The translations under genes and the position numbers were made by a program. Of a stretch of 54,111 bases of DNA, positions 1 to 9,067 are shown piece by piece (position 1 is the stretch's first letter; each line of letters opens with the position of its first letter). The stretch covers positions 1-54,111 of the forward strand of contig JAURPI010000026.1 in NCBI GenBank assembly GCA_030835385.1, given 5' to 3'. Below the pieces are notes generated by a model that worked only from the letters and a program-made list of their open reading frames with translations, did no database searches and was not told where the DNA came from. Origin of the DNA: Alphaproteobacteria bacterium (GTDB taxonomy: Bacteria; Pseudomonadota; Alphaproteobacteria; Rhodospirillales; Rhodospirillaceae).

Positions 1-43
1 GATAAGGCGGTGGGTCTCTTCCTGTTCTTCCGTGTAGTTGTCT

Positions 44-73
44 TGAAAGAACCCAAGCGAGTTGGTTCTTTCA
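44..73. terminator. Inverted repeat downstream of glmS (weak terminator candidate)
   Basis: A perfect 10-bp inverted repeat (TGAAAGAACC / GGTTCTTTCA) with a 10-base loop lies about 55 bases past the glmS stop codon. No T-run follows on either strand, so it is not a classical intrinsic terminator. It may be a Rho-dependent end, a transcript-stabilising hairpin or a protein-binding palindrome. I see no gene in bases 1-128. Confidence 0.35.
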
Positions 74-128
74 GTGACAGTGAAGCAAAGGAAGTGCGAA
101 TAGGTTGGTGCTATTTCACCAGTCGAAA

Positions 129-1952
129 CTACTCGACGGTAACGCTTTTAGCCAAATTGCGGGGCTGATCCACATCTGTGCCCTTCAGAACAGCTGTGTG
201 ATAGGCCAGTAACTGCACGGGAACCGCATACAGAAGCGGCACAACCAAAGGGTCTATCGCCGGAACTTCAATTATGTGAGTGGCCAATCCCTCAAGGCGC
301 TCACGGCCTTGTGGATCTGTAACAGCAATCACCTGCCCACCCCGCGCCATCACCTGCTCGATATTTGAAGCGGTTTTAGCAAAAAGATCATCCGAGGGCG
401 CCAGCACTACAACCGGCATGTGCTCGTCGACGAGGGCGATGGGACCGTGCTTCATTTCCCCGGCGGCATAGCCCTCCGCATGGATGTATGAAATTTCTTT
501 TAGCTTCAACGCCCCTTCTAAGGCGATGGGATAGGACAACCCGCGGCCCAGATAGAGAACGTCTTTAACCTCGATCAAAGACTGCGCGATCTCGTGGACC
601 TCCGACTCTCGGTGTAAGAACTCGGCTATCCGTGCCGGGACCTCGGCCAAAGCTGTCATCAAGTGCTGTTCTGCAGCGAGGTCGATGGCATCTCGACCAC
701 GCGCCATACCGACGGCCAAGGCGGCCAACACCGCGAGCTGAGTTGAGAATGCTTTAGTCGACGCAACACCGATTTCGGGTCCCGCCAGCGTATGCAGAAC
801 GATATCGGACTCTCGTGCGATGGTGCTTTCCGTCACGTTGACGATGGAAACAATGTGCTGCCCCTTTGATTTACAATAGCGCAGCGCAGCGAGCGTATCT
901 GCCGTCTCCCCTGATTGAGAAATGAATAGCGCCAAGCCGCCATCGGGCAGTGGTGGTTCTCGATAGCGGAACTCAGACGCGATATCGACGTCGACCGGCA
1001 CCCCGGCAGTTTGCTCGATCCAATATTTAGCGACCAGCCCCGCTAAATAGGCGGTGCCGCAGGCAACGATGGTCACTTTCGGAACTGTTTTCACGTCGAA
1101 TGGCAAATCAGGCAGCGCGACAGTGCGATCTCCTGGATTAATGAACGCGGTGAGTGTGTCACCTACCACTTGGGGCTGTTCATGAATCTCTTTGATCATG
1201 AAATGGCGATATTCGCCTTTACCGATCAATGCACCTGACATTGCTGTCTCGCACGCTTCACGTTTAACCACCGTTCCGTCGACAGTGCGCACCGACATTC
1301 CATCCCGCGTCAGTACGACCCAATCACCATCTTCAAGATAAGCAATTTTTTGTGTCATCTGAGCCAACGCTAATGCGTCGGACCCGACAAACATTTCACC
1401 ATCACCGAAGCCGACGGCCAGCGGTGGGCCATGGCGTGCACCGATTAGAATATCCGGCCGGTCAGAAAAAAGAACCGTAAGCGCATATGCTCCCTGCAAC
1501 TCACCAAGCGCGGCCTGTACCGCCGCTTCATGATCTAGCCCTTCATCCAAGTGCGACGCGATGAGATGAACGACAACCTCTGAATCAGTTTCTGACTCAA
1601 ACGTTCGTCCAGCTGCTATAAGGCGATCTCGCAGGGACTGAAAATTTTCGATTATGCCGTTGTGGACAACGACAACCCGGCCATCTGAGTGCGGATGCGC
1701 GTTGGTTTCGTTGGCGGCGCCATGGGTCGCCCACCGGGTGTGACCAATTCCCAACGTACCAGCGGTGGGCTCATCGGCTAGGCGTTGCTCGAGGTTGACG
1801 ATTTTGCCTTCAGCACGGCAGCGATGAACCACGCCGTCATAAACTGTTGCAACGCCCGCAGAATCATATCCTCGGTATTCTAGACGTTTCAGACTCTCGA
1901 TCAAAAACGGCGTAACCTCGTTGACGCCTATGATGCCAATGATGCCGCACAT
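129..1952 (-). CDS. glmS: Glutamine--fructose-6-phosphate aminotransferase (isomerizing)
   Basis: This enzyme makes glucosamine-6-phosphate from fructose-6-phosphate and glutamine, the first committed step towards UDP-GlcNAc for peptidoglycan and lipopolysaccharide. The 607-residue product starts MCGIIG, so after Met removal Cys2 is the N-terminal nucleophile of the class II glutaminase domain (about residues 1-220). Two SIS sugar-isomerase domains follow (about 280-430 and 455-600), with ISQSGETADT and GRGLSYPIALEGALKLKE as recognisable sugar-phosphate and isomerase motifs; the C-terminus ends NLAKSVTVE as is typical. Length is normal for the family. It follows glmU with only 3 bases between stop and ATG, so the two form an operon and probably share a transcript. 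Nothing odd is seen in it. Confidence 0.98.
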   Translation of the reverse strand: MCGIIGIIGVNEVTPFLIESLKRLEYRGYDSAGVATVYDGVVHRCRAEGKIVNLEQRLADEPTAGTLGIGHTRWATHGAANETNAHPHSDGRVVVVHNGIIENFQSLRDRLIAAGRTFESETDSEVVVHLIASHLDEGLDHEAAVQAALGELQGAYALTVLFSDRPDILIGARHGPPLAVGFGDGEMFVGSDALALAQMTQKIAYLEDGDWVVLTRDGMSVRTVDGTVVKREACETAMSGALIGKGEYRHFMIKEIHEQPQVVGDTLTAFINPGDRTVALPDLPFDVKTVPKVTIVACGTAYLAGLVAKYWIEQTAGVPVDVDIASEFRYREPPLPDGGLALFISQSGETADTLAALRYCKSKGQHIVSIVNVTESTIARESDIVLHTLAGPEIGVASTKAFSTQLAVLAALAVGMARGRDAIDLAAEQHLMTALAEVPARIAEFLHRESEVHEIAQSLIEVKDVLYLGRGLSYPIALEGALKLKEISYIHAEGYAAGEMKHGPIALVDEHMPVVVLAPSDDLFAKTASNIEQVMARGGQVIAVTDPQGRERLEGLATHIIEVPAIDPLVVPLLYAVPVQLLAYHTAVLKGTDVDQPRNLAKSVTVE

Positions 1953-1955
1953 GCT

Positions 1956-3305
1956 TTAGCTGTCCTTGGCTTTCGACTCTTTGACGGCTTTTTGACGCGC
2001 ACGGTACGCGTCGGCCATGTCTTCACGATTTTTCTGCGCTGCCTGTGAGACAGCGATGGTATTGGCAGGCACATCTTTGCGTACGACAGTCCCTGCACCG
2101 GTAATTGCACCATCACCGACGCTGACCGGCGCCACGAGAACCGTGTTGGATCCAATAGACGCACCTGCTCCGATATCCGTATGTGATTTATTGAAGCCAT
2201 CGTAATTGGCCGTGATGGTTCCTGCCCCGACGTTCGCTCCCGGACCCACGCGGGCATCGCCAACATAGGCTAGGTGATTAACCTTTGCTCCAGACTCTAT
2301 GTGAGCGTTTTTGATTTCGACAAAATTGCCGATATGTGAATTCTCATCCAATTCGGCTCCGGGGCGCAACCGGGCGTAGGGCCCAACAACCGCCCTATCG
2401 CCAATCGTGGCATTCTCGAAATGGCAAAAACCCTTGATGGTGACGTGGCTACCAACAGTGACGCCCGGACCAAAGACCGTGAACGGCCCGACCTCAACAT
2501 CTGTTCCGAAGGTCGTGTCATGACACAGAAAAACGCTGGTGGGGTCTTGCAATGTGACACCCCCCGCCATCGCCGCCGCACGATATCGATTTTGGGCAAT
2601 TTCTTCGGCCGCCGCCAAGTCGGCGCGGTTGTTGATCCCGATCAGCTCGTCGACCTCGCCTTCGGTGTACACACAGGTGTCACCGTCCTGCCGCGCCAAT
2701 GCGACGACATGAGTTAAATAGTATTCGCCCTTGGTGTTGTCGTTCTTGAGCGCTTTTACCCAACCGCCCAGCTTCTGCCCATTGGCAACCAGGACACCGG
2801 AGTTGCACAGATCCACCACAAGCTCATCGGGTGTGGCGTCGGCCGCTTCAACAATCGACTCAACGTGATCCCCTTCGGTGAGAAGGCGTCCATATGCACC
2901 AGGCTCCTCCGGTCGAAACCCGAGAACCGCGATCGCCGCGTTCTGTTTCTCGTTGAGGAGGTCGTTGATCGTGTCGGTTGTGAGCAGTGGGGTGTCGGCA
3001 TAGACCACAAGCACATCAGACTCACCTGGATTTTGAGCCTCCAAGGCAACTTTGACCGCGTGACCCGTGCCAAGACGCTCGGTTTGAATAACCGTGTCAT
3101 GAGGCGCAAAACGGGCTGTCTGATCGGCCATTTCTGGTCCCAGAACCACGGTCGCCTTTTTGATTCCGGCAGCTGCTAACCCTGCTAGCACATGATCGAC
3201 CAAAGGGAGACCGGCAAGACGGTGCATCACTTTCGGCGTATCCGAGCGCATTCGTGTCCCCATCCCGGCGGCCAATACGATGGCGGTGGTCTGGGGAGTA
3301 GGCAT
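1956..3305 (-). CDS. glmU: Bifunctional UDP-GlcNAc pyrophosphorylase / glucosamine-1-P acetyltransferase
   Basis: GlmU acetylates glucosamine-1-phosphate and then transfers UMP to it to give UDP-GlcNAc. The 449-residue protein has an N-terminal nucleotidyltransferase domain (about 1-230) with the signature LAAGMGTRM followed by the PKVMH lysine. A C-terminal left-handed beta-helix (about 250-440) is built of hexapeptide repeats, with the acetyltransferase motif KNAHIESGAKVNHLAYVGD. Length is standard. It is the first gene of a glmU-glmS operon, three bases ahead of glmS, so both UDP-GlcNAc branch enzymes are co-expressed. A promoter should lie in the roughly 250 bases upstream, but I cannot pick it with confidence. 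Confidence 0.97.
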   Translation of the reverse strand: MPTPQTTAIVLAAGMGTRMRSDTPKVMHRLAGLPLVDHVLAGLAAAGIKKATVVLGPEMADQTARFAPHDTVIQTERLGTGHAVKVALEAQNPGESDVLVVYADTPLLTTDTINDLLNEKQNAAIAVLGFRPEEPGAYGRLLTEGDHVESIVEAADATPDELVVDLCNSGVLVANGQKLGGWVKALKNDNTKGEYYLTHVVALARQDGDTCVYTEGEVDELIGINNRADLAAAEEIAQNRYRAAAMAGGVTLQDPTSVFLCHDTTFGTDVEVGPFTVFGPGVTVGSHVTIKGFCHFENATIGDRAVVGPYARLRPGAELDENSHIGNFVEIKNAHIESGAKVNHLAYVGDARVGPGANVGAGTITANYDGFNKSHTDIGAGASIGSNTVLVAPVSVGDGAITGAGTVVRKDVPANTIAVSQAAQKNREDMADAYRARQKAVKESKAKDS

Positions 3306-3555
3306 GAAACATTTCCGGCATGATTAAGAACGAACTGCCGAGCCGCGTTTGACCTCATGCAGTTTGGACACAACATGCCACGGAGCCATGGCACGATAAA
3401 GGCAAAGAATGGTGGCATTTTGGGGGCGGGCAATCACCGCACCCTTCTCCGGCGGTCGACTTGACGGTCGATAACCCGGCTCGTATACAGCCGGGCTTCC
3501 CTCGGGAGCCAATTTAGCGGTTGATTTCGTGTTTTGACGCTTGAAGAATGGCATC
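3306..3555. other. Intergenic region between glmU and the sulfotransferase-like gene
   Basis: These 250 bases separate two divergently transcribed genes and should hold both promoters. A 77-codon minus-strand ORF (3324-3557) spans most of it; its product, rich in Pro, Lys and Arg, resembles nothing I know. Its first codons overlap the start of the plus-strand gene, so I do not call it as a gene. A short hairpin (TGCCA/TGGCA, around 3377-3395) is present. Confidence 0.4.
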
Positions 3556-4341
3556 ATGAAAAATCTATTTTACATTAGCTCAAGTGGAAGCATGGCTACG
3601 CAATGGATCAGCAAAGTCTTGTCATCTAGTCATAGAATACAGTGCTTTCATGGAAGCGTAGGGTTGACGCCGGTTTATGACAAGACCCTGTCAGCAAACT
3701 CCGCGTTAAAGTTGATCGGTGAATATGCAAAAAAAGGAGAAATAGATTACGCTGGGTGTGTCCATCTCTCAGCGCAACATGGGGTTAGCGGATTAGATGC
3801 TTGCGTTGAAAGTGGCGCTGCCTTCTGTGCTTTTGTTAGAAATCCAGTACTAGCTGTAGACTCGCAATTCCAAGAACGGTCAAAGTCATTTCAATTTAGC
3901 TCGACTAGAGAACAAACTTATTCATCGATGCTGAGGTCAGTTCCAGGTTTAGAAAAAATTGTCGATGCCTCCGATCAGTCTAACCTCGTTTTTTTCGGAT
4001 GTGTGGTGTCCGCGATCGGCCATTATCTCGAAATAGAAGCAAATCGTCACAAGTACTTTAAATTTGAGGACTACACGGTCGACTACCAAGAGGTATCGAA
4101 AATCTTACAGTTTATAACCAAGGGTGAATTGTCAGACGACCACAACATAAATACGGCGTTCTATTCACATTCGAAAACGAATACACACCGCACGAAAAAC
4201 ATCGGCGTCGATGAAACGTGGGAAAAGAAGTGGTCCCAAACTCAAAAAGCGATATTTAGAGAAGTGTGGCGGTTTATTCTAGGAAGCTTTGATAGGCCAC
4301 AAAAGATTTACCCCGAACTAGATTCATTACTCGCGTCATGA
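3556..4341 (+). CDS. Sulfotransferase-like P-loop protein
   Basis: A 261-residue protein that probably transfers a sulfo group from PAPS to a glycan or other acceptor. The N-terminus FYISSSGSMATQW (residues 5-17) resembles the PAPS 5'-phosphosulfate loop. FVRNPVLAVDSQF (93-105) matches the 3'-phosphate motif RNPxxxxxS with Arg95 and Ser103. Later, KYFKFEDY and a tail with KNIG...WEKKWSQTQKAIF fit the end of the sulfotransferase fold. I chose ATG 3556 over the upstream in-frame TTG 3541. The gene is visibly richer in A+T and uses more AAA/AAT/TTA codons than its neighbours, suggesting horizontal acquisition. It stands alone between the glmU-glmS operon and a convergent coiled-coil gene. The family is divergent, so the substrate is unknown and the assignment rests on motifs. 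Confidence 0.6.
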   Translation: MKNLFYISSSGSMATQWISKVLSSSHRIQCFHGSVGLTPVYDKTLSANSALKLIGEYAKKGEIDYAGCVHLSAQHGVSGLDACVESGAAFCAFVRNPVLAVDSQFQERSKSFQFSSTREQTYSSMLRSVPGLEKIVDASDQSNLVFFGCVVSAIGHYLEIEANRHKYFKFEDYTVDYQEVSKILQFITKGELSDDHNINTAFYSHSKTNTHRTKNIGVDETWEKKWSQTQKAIFREVWRFILGSFDRPQKIYPELDSLLAS

Positions 4342-4470
4342 TGGACCGCAAGGTTGCTGTCGTCGAAACTAACTATGTTAATCATCAGTCGAGGTTTTGA
4401 ATTGTCGATCACCAAGCAGCAAGGGATCGAGCATTACATGCTCTGCCTACTATCAAGGTTGTGATCTGAT

Positions 4471-7400
4471 CTAACTTTCTTCTGTTGCTGACGCACTCTC
4501 CATTGCCTTCGACAAAAGCATGTTAAGCTTGCCAAGGTCGGAGGTTGAGAATGTAGTCGTCAGAAACTCAGCTCGGTCTGTCGCACGGGCGTGTTTAACC
4601 AGAGAAGAGTATTCTTTGAGGTAGCGTATAACCAACGTACGGAATTTCTCGTCTGTCTCGTACTTCGTCTGGATCGCAGACAGCTTTTGACGACCGAGTG
4701 ACTTATTGACATGACGCAAGAAGACCGATTGGTCGCCTTTATGATAGAGCTTCCACAATTCTTCTTCGACAGATGGCTCGAAGATGCGCGCAATATCGAC
4801 AGACAAGGAGTGTAGCTGCTCAAAGACATAGGCAGTTTCTTCCATGAACTTCGCCGTCTTAGCTTTATCATTAGTGTCATCTAGTTTTTTAGCACTGGTT
4901 GAAGCCTTGTTGGAGGAGTACAGCAACTCTTCCACCTGACGCTGGAAGGTGGAGCTAGCTTTGGCGGTTTGGTCGGTGATTTCGTTACTCGCGTCGACCA
5001 TGATTCCGGCGTGCTTGCGCAACGTTTTCAAAACTACTTCAACGCGGGCAACGGCTTTATCAGCCGACGTGCCGAGATTTTCTAGCTCATTGCGGAAGCC
5101 ACTATCAGTCTGGCGAACACCTCCGACGATACGCTCGGAGGTTTTACCGAACTCATCCAATGATGTGCGCATTTGTTCGCTGGCAATGGCCACTTGTGCC
5201 GCGCCACGGTTGGTCGATTCTTCGAAATCTAACATGAGTTTTTGCAAGCCTTCTCGGAACCCCGAGAGACGCGATTGTGCATCATCCGCAACCGTGGTGA
5301 GATCTTCTGACCGCTGCCGGATACCGTCACCGATAACGTCCATGCGTTCACCCGCATGATCCGCTGCCTTATCTATAGTCTGTGCATGATCACGGATGGT
5401 CTCAGCTGCCTGTTCCAGATTCATGTTTGCAGAAGATGTAGCCGTTTTTAGCGTGTCTTTGGATTGATCCAATGCGTCCAAAGACCCTTTAAGCGCTTCT
5501 GTAACTTCACCGGTAAGGTTCGACAGCGCTTTAACTTCCTCACCAATTTCACGGCCAACGGCTCTGGTTTTTTCAACCGATTGATCGGCGGCTTCCATAG
5601 CCGTGTTTGCCGTTTGCTCAACCCCCTGACGAATTGACTCAAGCTCTTTAGTGATGCGCGCGCTGGCATGCATCAAATCGGACGAATTTTGGCTAAGCAC
5701 GTTAGACATATTTCGGACGTTTGACAGTACCTGCTCAGACGTAGCTCCCATTTGACGGGATTGCTGCGCCATTGAGGCTTCGCTTAATTTGACGTGGGTG
5801 GCGAGTGACCCAGCTGTAGTCTCAAGTTCTTCATTTTGTCGGCGTAGCGTTTCGCGAATGCTCTCCGCTTGTGCCGCCGCGCGTTCCGCACTGAGCGACA
5901 ATTGTTCCGCGTGTTGACGCACATGAACGCCAACAGAGTCAATCTTCTGTATCACCGCATCTGATGTAGAACCCATAACTTCAGCGCGCTCAATGGCAAC
6001 TTCTGCAGCTTTATCAAGATCCTCTGTCGCCGTCTTAAAGCGCTCAGTAACCACCCTACTTTTACCGTCAAATTCATCGCTCGACTGAGCGAGGCGCGTT
6101 TCAACCGTAGTAGCCGCTTCGCTTACGGCGTCTGCTTGTCTTTTGATCATGCTTTCAACAGCGCGCAGTCGAGCGACAGCGCCATCAGACGCGGTTGAAA
6201 GTTCTTTCGTTTGAATTGAGAGTGAATCTTCAACAATTTTTACGCGCGATAAAACCCGTTCGATAACATCGTCGAGACTTGCTGTCTGCTGACCAATGCG
6301 GGCATTCACCTTTGTGCTTAGATCATCAATGCGATCACCAGCGGAAGTCAGCTCAGTACGCTGCCTGATAAATAATTCTTCTAGGTTTTTAGATTGATCT
6401 TTAAACCTATCTACAATATCCGTGACGTTACCTTCCACCCGGTTGGCAACCTCCTCAATTTCTTCAACATGATTAGCAACAGCTTTAGCCATCTTGGTCG
6501 CATTAAGCTGTGCAGTTTCATTAGAGGACGTCAGGTTCTCTTCTTGTCGTGCGACCTGCTGAGCAATAGCAGCAGACAATCCCTTAGCGCGCTCAGTCGC
6601 CGTATTCAAACGCGTAACTTGCCCTTCTAGGGCACCACTCATAGTATTGACTTGAGCCAATGTCTTTTGAGACGCAGAGCCGATGAATTCTTGCTGACGA
6701 CGCAGAGCGTCTTCAATCTTATTATTAACGCTTGCCGCGCCGTCTATTGCTTCTTTTAATTTATCAACCTGTTCGGTCACCGCGGCAGCAGACGTGCTTG
6801 CTCCGCTTTCAAGTTGACCAGTCACCGTTGATAATTTGTCTGTGCTGCGCGCCAGGTGGGCTTGAATATCTTGCAGACGTTCGGAGACGAGTTGCCCAGC
6901 GTCGGTCAATGCGTCTGCTTGGCGCTTGAGAGACGCCGCTACAGCATCAACGTTCTCCGATGCACCTTCGGCGGGATAGGTAAGACGCGCGATATGAATA
7001 CGCAGTGCTTCACCTTCTTTAGAAAGCTGACGACCACGATCAATAAACGCAATCAGCAACCACAAGAACGCGATGGGCATCAGGCCAACAGCGAACAACC
7101 CACCAAATTCCGGAGGGAGAAGAAGGAAGAGCTCGGACCAACCGAGTGTGCGCGTAATATAGAAAGAGAAAGTCGCCAACCAAACAAGGCTGAGCCCAAT
7201 GCCAACAGAAATCGGCTTGTTGGCGTTGGCCCATGACATGGGACTGACTGGAGCAATTGCCGCGCTCTTGCTGGCATCACCAGATAGCGAGGGCGTGCTT
7301 ACCGGAGGCTTTTTCGCCTCAAACGGTGAGCCAGCCTTTTGCCACGCCCGCGTCAGCGCTTTACCAGCGTTTGGCTTGGGCGAACCCTTTTTGCTTTTGC

Positions 7401-7479
7401 CATTAGATTTGACGGATGGTCCAGGCGAACCAACCCCTGCGCGGGACGAACCCGCGCCTTTTTGTGCGTCTTCAGCCAT
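4471..7479 (-). CDS. Large membrane-anchored coiled-coil protein (TipN-like architecture)
   Basis: A 1002-residue protein of unknown function. Residues 1-88 are basic and rich in Ser, Gly, Pro and Lys (cytoplasmic, disordered). Two membrane spans follow (about 91-109 and 127-146), then roughly 700 residues of alpha-helical coiled coil with many Ala, Thr, Gln and Glu and repeated short motifs such as RLxxV, SxxA and RQ. The end (about 880-1000) is a compact conserved-looking domain with few coiled-coil features, containing EELWKLYHKGD, FLRHV and FRTLVIRYLKEYSSL. Two N-terminal spans plus a long coiled coil match the layout of the Caulobacter polarity factor TipN, but I see only architecture, not certain homology. 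The helix also resembles the signalling part of chemotaxis receptors, without a clear hairpin tip. It is divergent from a CI-like repressor. Confidence 0.75.
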   Translation of the reverse strand: MAEDAQKGAGSSRAGVGSPGPSVKSNGKSKKGSPKPNAGKALTRAWQKAGSPFEAKKPPVSTPSLSGDASKSAAIAPVSPMSWANANKPISVGIGLSLVWLATFSFYITRTLGWSELFLLLPPEFGGLFAVGLMPIAFLWLLIAFIDRGRQLSKEGEALRIHIARLTYPAEGASENVDAVAASLKRQADALTDAGQLVSERLQDIQAHLARSTDKLSTVTGQLESGASTSAAAVTEQVDKLKEAIDGAASVNNKIEDALRRQQEFIGSASQKTLAQVNTMSGALEGQVTRLNTATERAKGLSAAIAQQVARQEENLTSSNETAQLNATKMAKAVANHVEEIEEVANRVEGNVTDIVDRFKDQSKNLEELFIRQRTELTSAGDRIDDLSTKVNARIGQQTASLDDVIERVLSRVKIVEDSLSIQTKELSTASDGAVARLRAVESMIKRQADAVSEAATTVETRLAQSSDEFDGKSRVVTERFKTATEDLDKAAEVAIERAEVMGSTSDAVIQKIDSVGVHVRQHAEQLSLSAERAAAQAESIRETLRRQNEELETTAGSLATHVKLSEASMAQQSRQMGATSEQVLSNVRNMSNVLSQNSSDLMHASARITKELESIRQGVEQTANTAMEAADQSVEKTRAVGREIGEEVKALSNLTGEVTEALKGSLDALDQSKDTLKTATSSANMNLEQAAETIRDHAQTIDKAADHAGERMDVIGDGIRQRSEDLTTVADDAQSRLSGFREGLQKLMLDFEESTNRGAAQVAIASEQMRTSLDEFGKTSERIVGGVRQTDSGFRNELENLGTSADKAVARVEVVLKTLRKHAGIMVDASNEITDQTAKASSTFQRQVEELLYSSNKASTSAKKLDDTNDKAKTAKFMEETAYVFEQLHSLSVDIARIFEPSVEEELWKLYHKGDQSVFLRHVNKSLGRQKLSAIQTKYETDEKFRTLVIRYLKEYSSLVKHARATDRAEFLTTTFSTSDLGKLNMLLSKAMESASATEES

Positions 7480-7530
7480 GTTCGGCTCTTTATTTTGTTA
7501 GCGAAGTATCCCCTTCTCTCATGGAGAAGG

Positions 7531-7539
7531 TTATCCACA
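7531..7539 (+). promoter_or_regulatory. Perfect DnaA-box 9-mer
   Basis: TTATCCACA, the consensus DnaA box, sits 52 bases upstream of the coiled-coil protein ATG, in the divergent intergenic region (7480-7695). It is the only copy I noticed, and one perfect 9-mer is expected by chance in about half of windows this size, so function is uncertain. No cluster of boxes or AT-rich unwinding element is seen, so this is not an origin. Confidence 0.25.
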
Positions 7540-7695
7540 GACTATTAACAAAGTCTTCCTCAGAGCCAGGAAAATCGGCCTGGACGTGATAAATCGCCCA
7601 CTTCCGTGGCAGATGGAGCACGACAAAATATGTTGTTATTTCCACTATAACTTGATATTTTTTGGAGAATGACTCATTGATAAGGGGTACAGAAG

Positions 7696-8442
7696 ATGAC
7701 TCTTGGCGCCCGCGTTCGACAATGCCGGCTCGCGCTTAGCTGGAGCCAGGCTGAGTTAGCCAGCCGTATTGGCGTGAAACAGCAGTCAATTGATCAACTT
7801 GAATCCGGCAAAGTTAGCCGTCCTAGATATATCGTAGAACTCGCTGAATCGCTCAATGTACCTATGGATTGGCTGCGTCACGGCAAGGGTCAGGTACATT
7901 TGTCGCGCTCCACAGGTGGGCGGGCCGACGCTCCACCGGCGTGGGCATTTGAACCAGATATGGCAACCCTATCCGAACAAGGAGGCGACAAAGCCTTCTT
8001 TGAACTCGATGGCCAAGCTTTTGCAATGGTTCCAGTATATGACGCCCGGGCCTCTGCAGGTCCTGGAGCCCTTAATACTGAAACGCCACAACCGCTGTAT
8101 CACAACGTTTTCCGACAGGATTGGCTTAAAAGCCTGACCGCCTCCACCCCCGACAACCTGGCCGTCATGCGGGTCGCCGGAGATTCAATGTGGGACACGC
8201 TGCAAGACGGTGATTTCATCCTCGTCGACCGCACAATTCGGCAATGCAGCCGAGACGGTCTTTACGTGATCCGTTATCAGGACGGCGACGAATTGATGGT
8301 TAAGAGGCTCATACGACAGCCCAGCTCAAAATTGTTAATCGTCAAGAGCGATAACCCCAACTACCCCTCTCAGACGAGCCTCAAGGATGACGATCTGGAG
8401 ATCGAAGGGCGGGTTATATGGCTTAGCCGAAGCATCGGATAA
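7696..8442 (+). CDS. XRE-family repressor with S24 LexA/CI-type peptidase domain
   Basis: A 248-residue transcriptional repressor. Residues 4-60 form a Cro/CI helix-turn-helix (RQCRLALSWSQAELASRIGV, then QQSIDQLESGK). Residues 110-248 are a self-cleaving S24 domain with catalytic Ser164 in AGDSMW and Lys203 in ELMVKRL. The likely autocleavage site is Ala121-Gly122 (ASAGPG). In this family DNA damage activates RecA, which promotes cleavage and derepression; that mechanism is inferred here. No phage genes lie nearby, so it may be a stand-alone SOS-type regulator or a phage repressor kept by the host. An imperfect palindrome, GTTAT-N7-ATAAC at 7635-7651, about 45 bases upstream of its ATG, is a plausible operator. 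It is divergent from the coiled-coil protein gene. Confidence 0.9.
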   Translation: MTLGARVRQCRLALSWSQAELASRIGVKQQSIDQLESGKVSRPRYIVELAESLNVPMDWLRHGKGQVHLSRSTGGRADAPPAWAFEPDMATLSEQGGDKAFFELDGQAFAMVPVYDARASAGPGALNTETPQPLYHNVFRQDWLKSLTASTPDNLAVMRVAGDSMWDTLQDGDFILVDRTIRQCSRDGLYVIRYQDGDELMVKRLIRQPSSKLLIVKSDNPNYPSQTSLKDDDLEIEGRVIWLSRSIG

Positions 8443-8635
8443 GGATTTGTCTGACCTTAAGCCCCTATAATTAAGGCCTTTTCTGCATTTAGACCGATCC
8501 TGACCAATCTGGCGCTCGATACACCGGATCTCATTGAATATTTTCAACCTGCCCCTGTTTCCTCGCAGATTTCGCATTCCAATATAACAATTTTAAATGT
8601 ACACTTCTCTTGTTGAACCAACAAGGGACACCGCC

Positions 8636-8860
8636 ATGCCTTTTGAATCTGCCGACCTGACTGTTCTGGCCTACGCTGATGGATACACATTGTGGCACTA
8701 AGTGACCGACGATTAGGCAGACGAGGTCACCCAGTCGGGCTACTTCGAACATGCGCAAGACGTGTTTCGCAACAATGACCAGATCGAGATATTTGCGGCC
8801 GACGACTCCTTCGACGCCCGCATCACCACTGTCGGGAGGATCAGACTGCGTCTTGCCTAA
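8636..8860 (+). pseudogene. Small conserved hypothetical gene with two in-frame stops
   Basis: Reading from ATG 8636 gives a continuous 74-codon frame interrupted only by TAA at codon 22 and TAG at codon 27. Before the stops it reads MPFESADLTVLAYADGYTLWH; after them it continues with QSGYFEHAQDVFRNNDQIEI and on to IRLRLA. This resembles a small, widespread uncharacterised family beginning MPFE..DLTVLAYA.GFTLWHY. The reading frame, start and 3' end are all kept, so the gene was disrupted recently. An alternative is sequence error at two sites, which seems less likely because other genes in this window are broken in the same way. Function is unknown. Confidence 0.7.
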
Positions 8861-9067
8861 TCATCTCACGGAAAACAAAGATGAACGTCGCTATGACAGT
8901 TCGCCGCCTTCCTGGCGCCAATACAGCGGCCAAAAAAGAACCATTGAAGTGCTTGCAGCCCGGTCACTCGCAAATCGCCTGTCCACTTCGGATGAGCGGG
9001 GGGGCGTATTTCTTGGAAGAGACTTAAAGAGTCTAAGGGCTTTGCTTCAGCCCATGATAGACTTGAG

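Noticed and set aside
3324-3557. 77-codon minus-strand ORF between glmU and the sulfotransferase-like gene
   Set aside because: No recognisable features, and its start overlaps the start of the plus-strand gene; it is more likely promoter sequence open by chance.
7480-7695. Replication origin around the DnaA box
   Set aside because: Only one box and no neighbouring dnaA, dnaN, parAB or hemE-type genes or AT-rich repeats.
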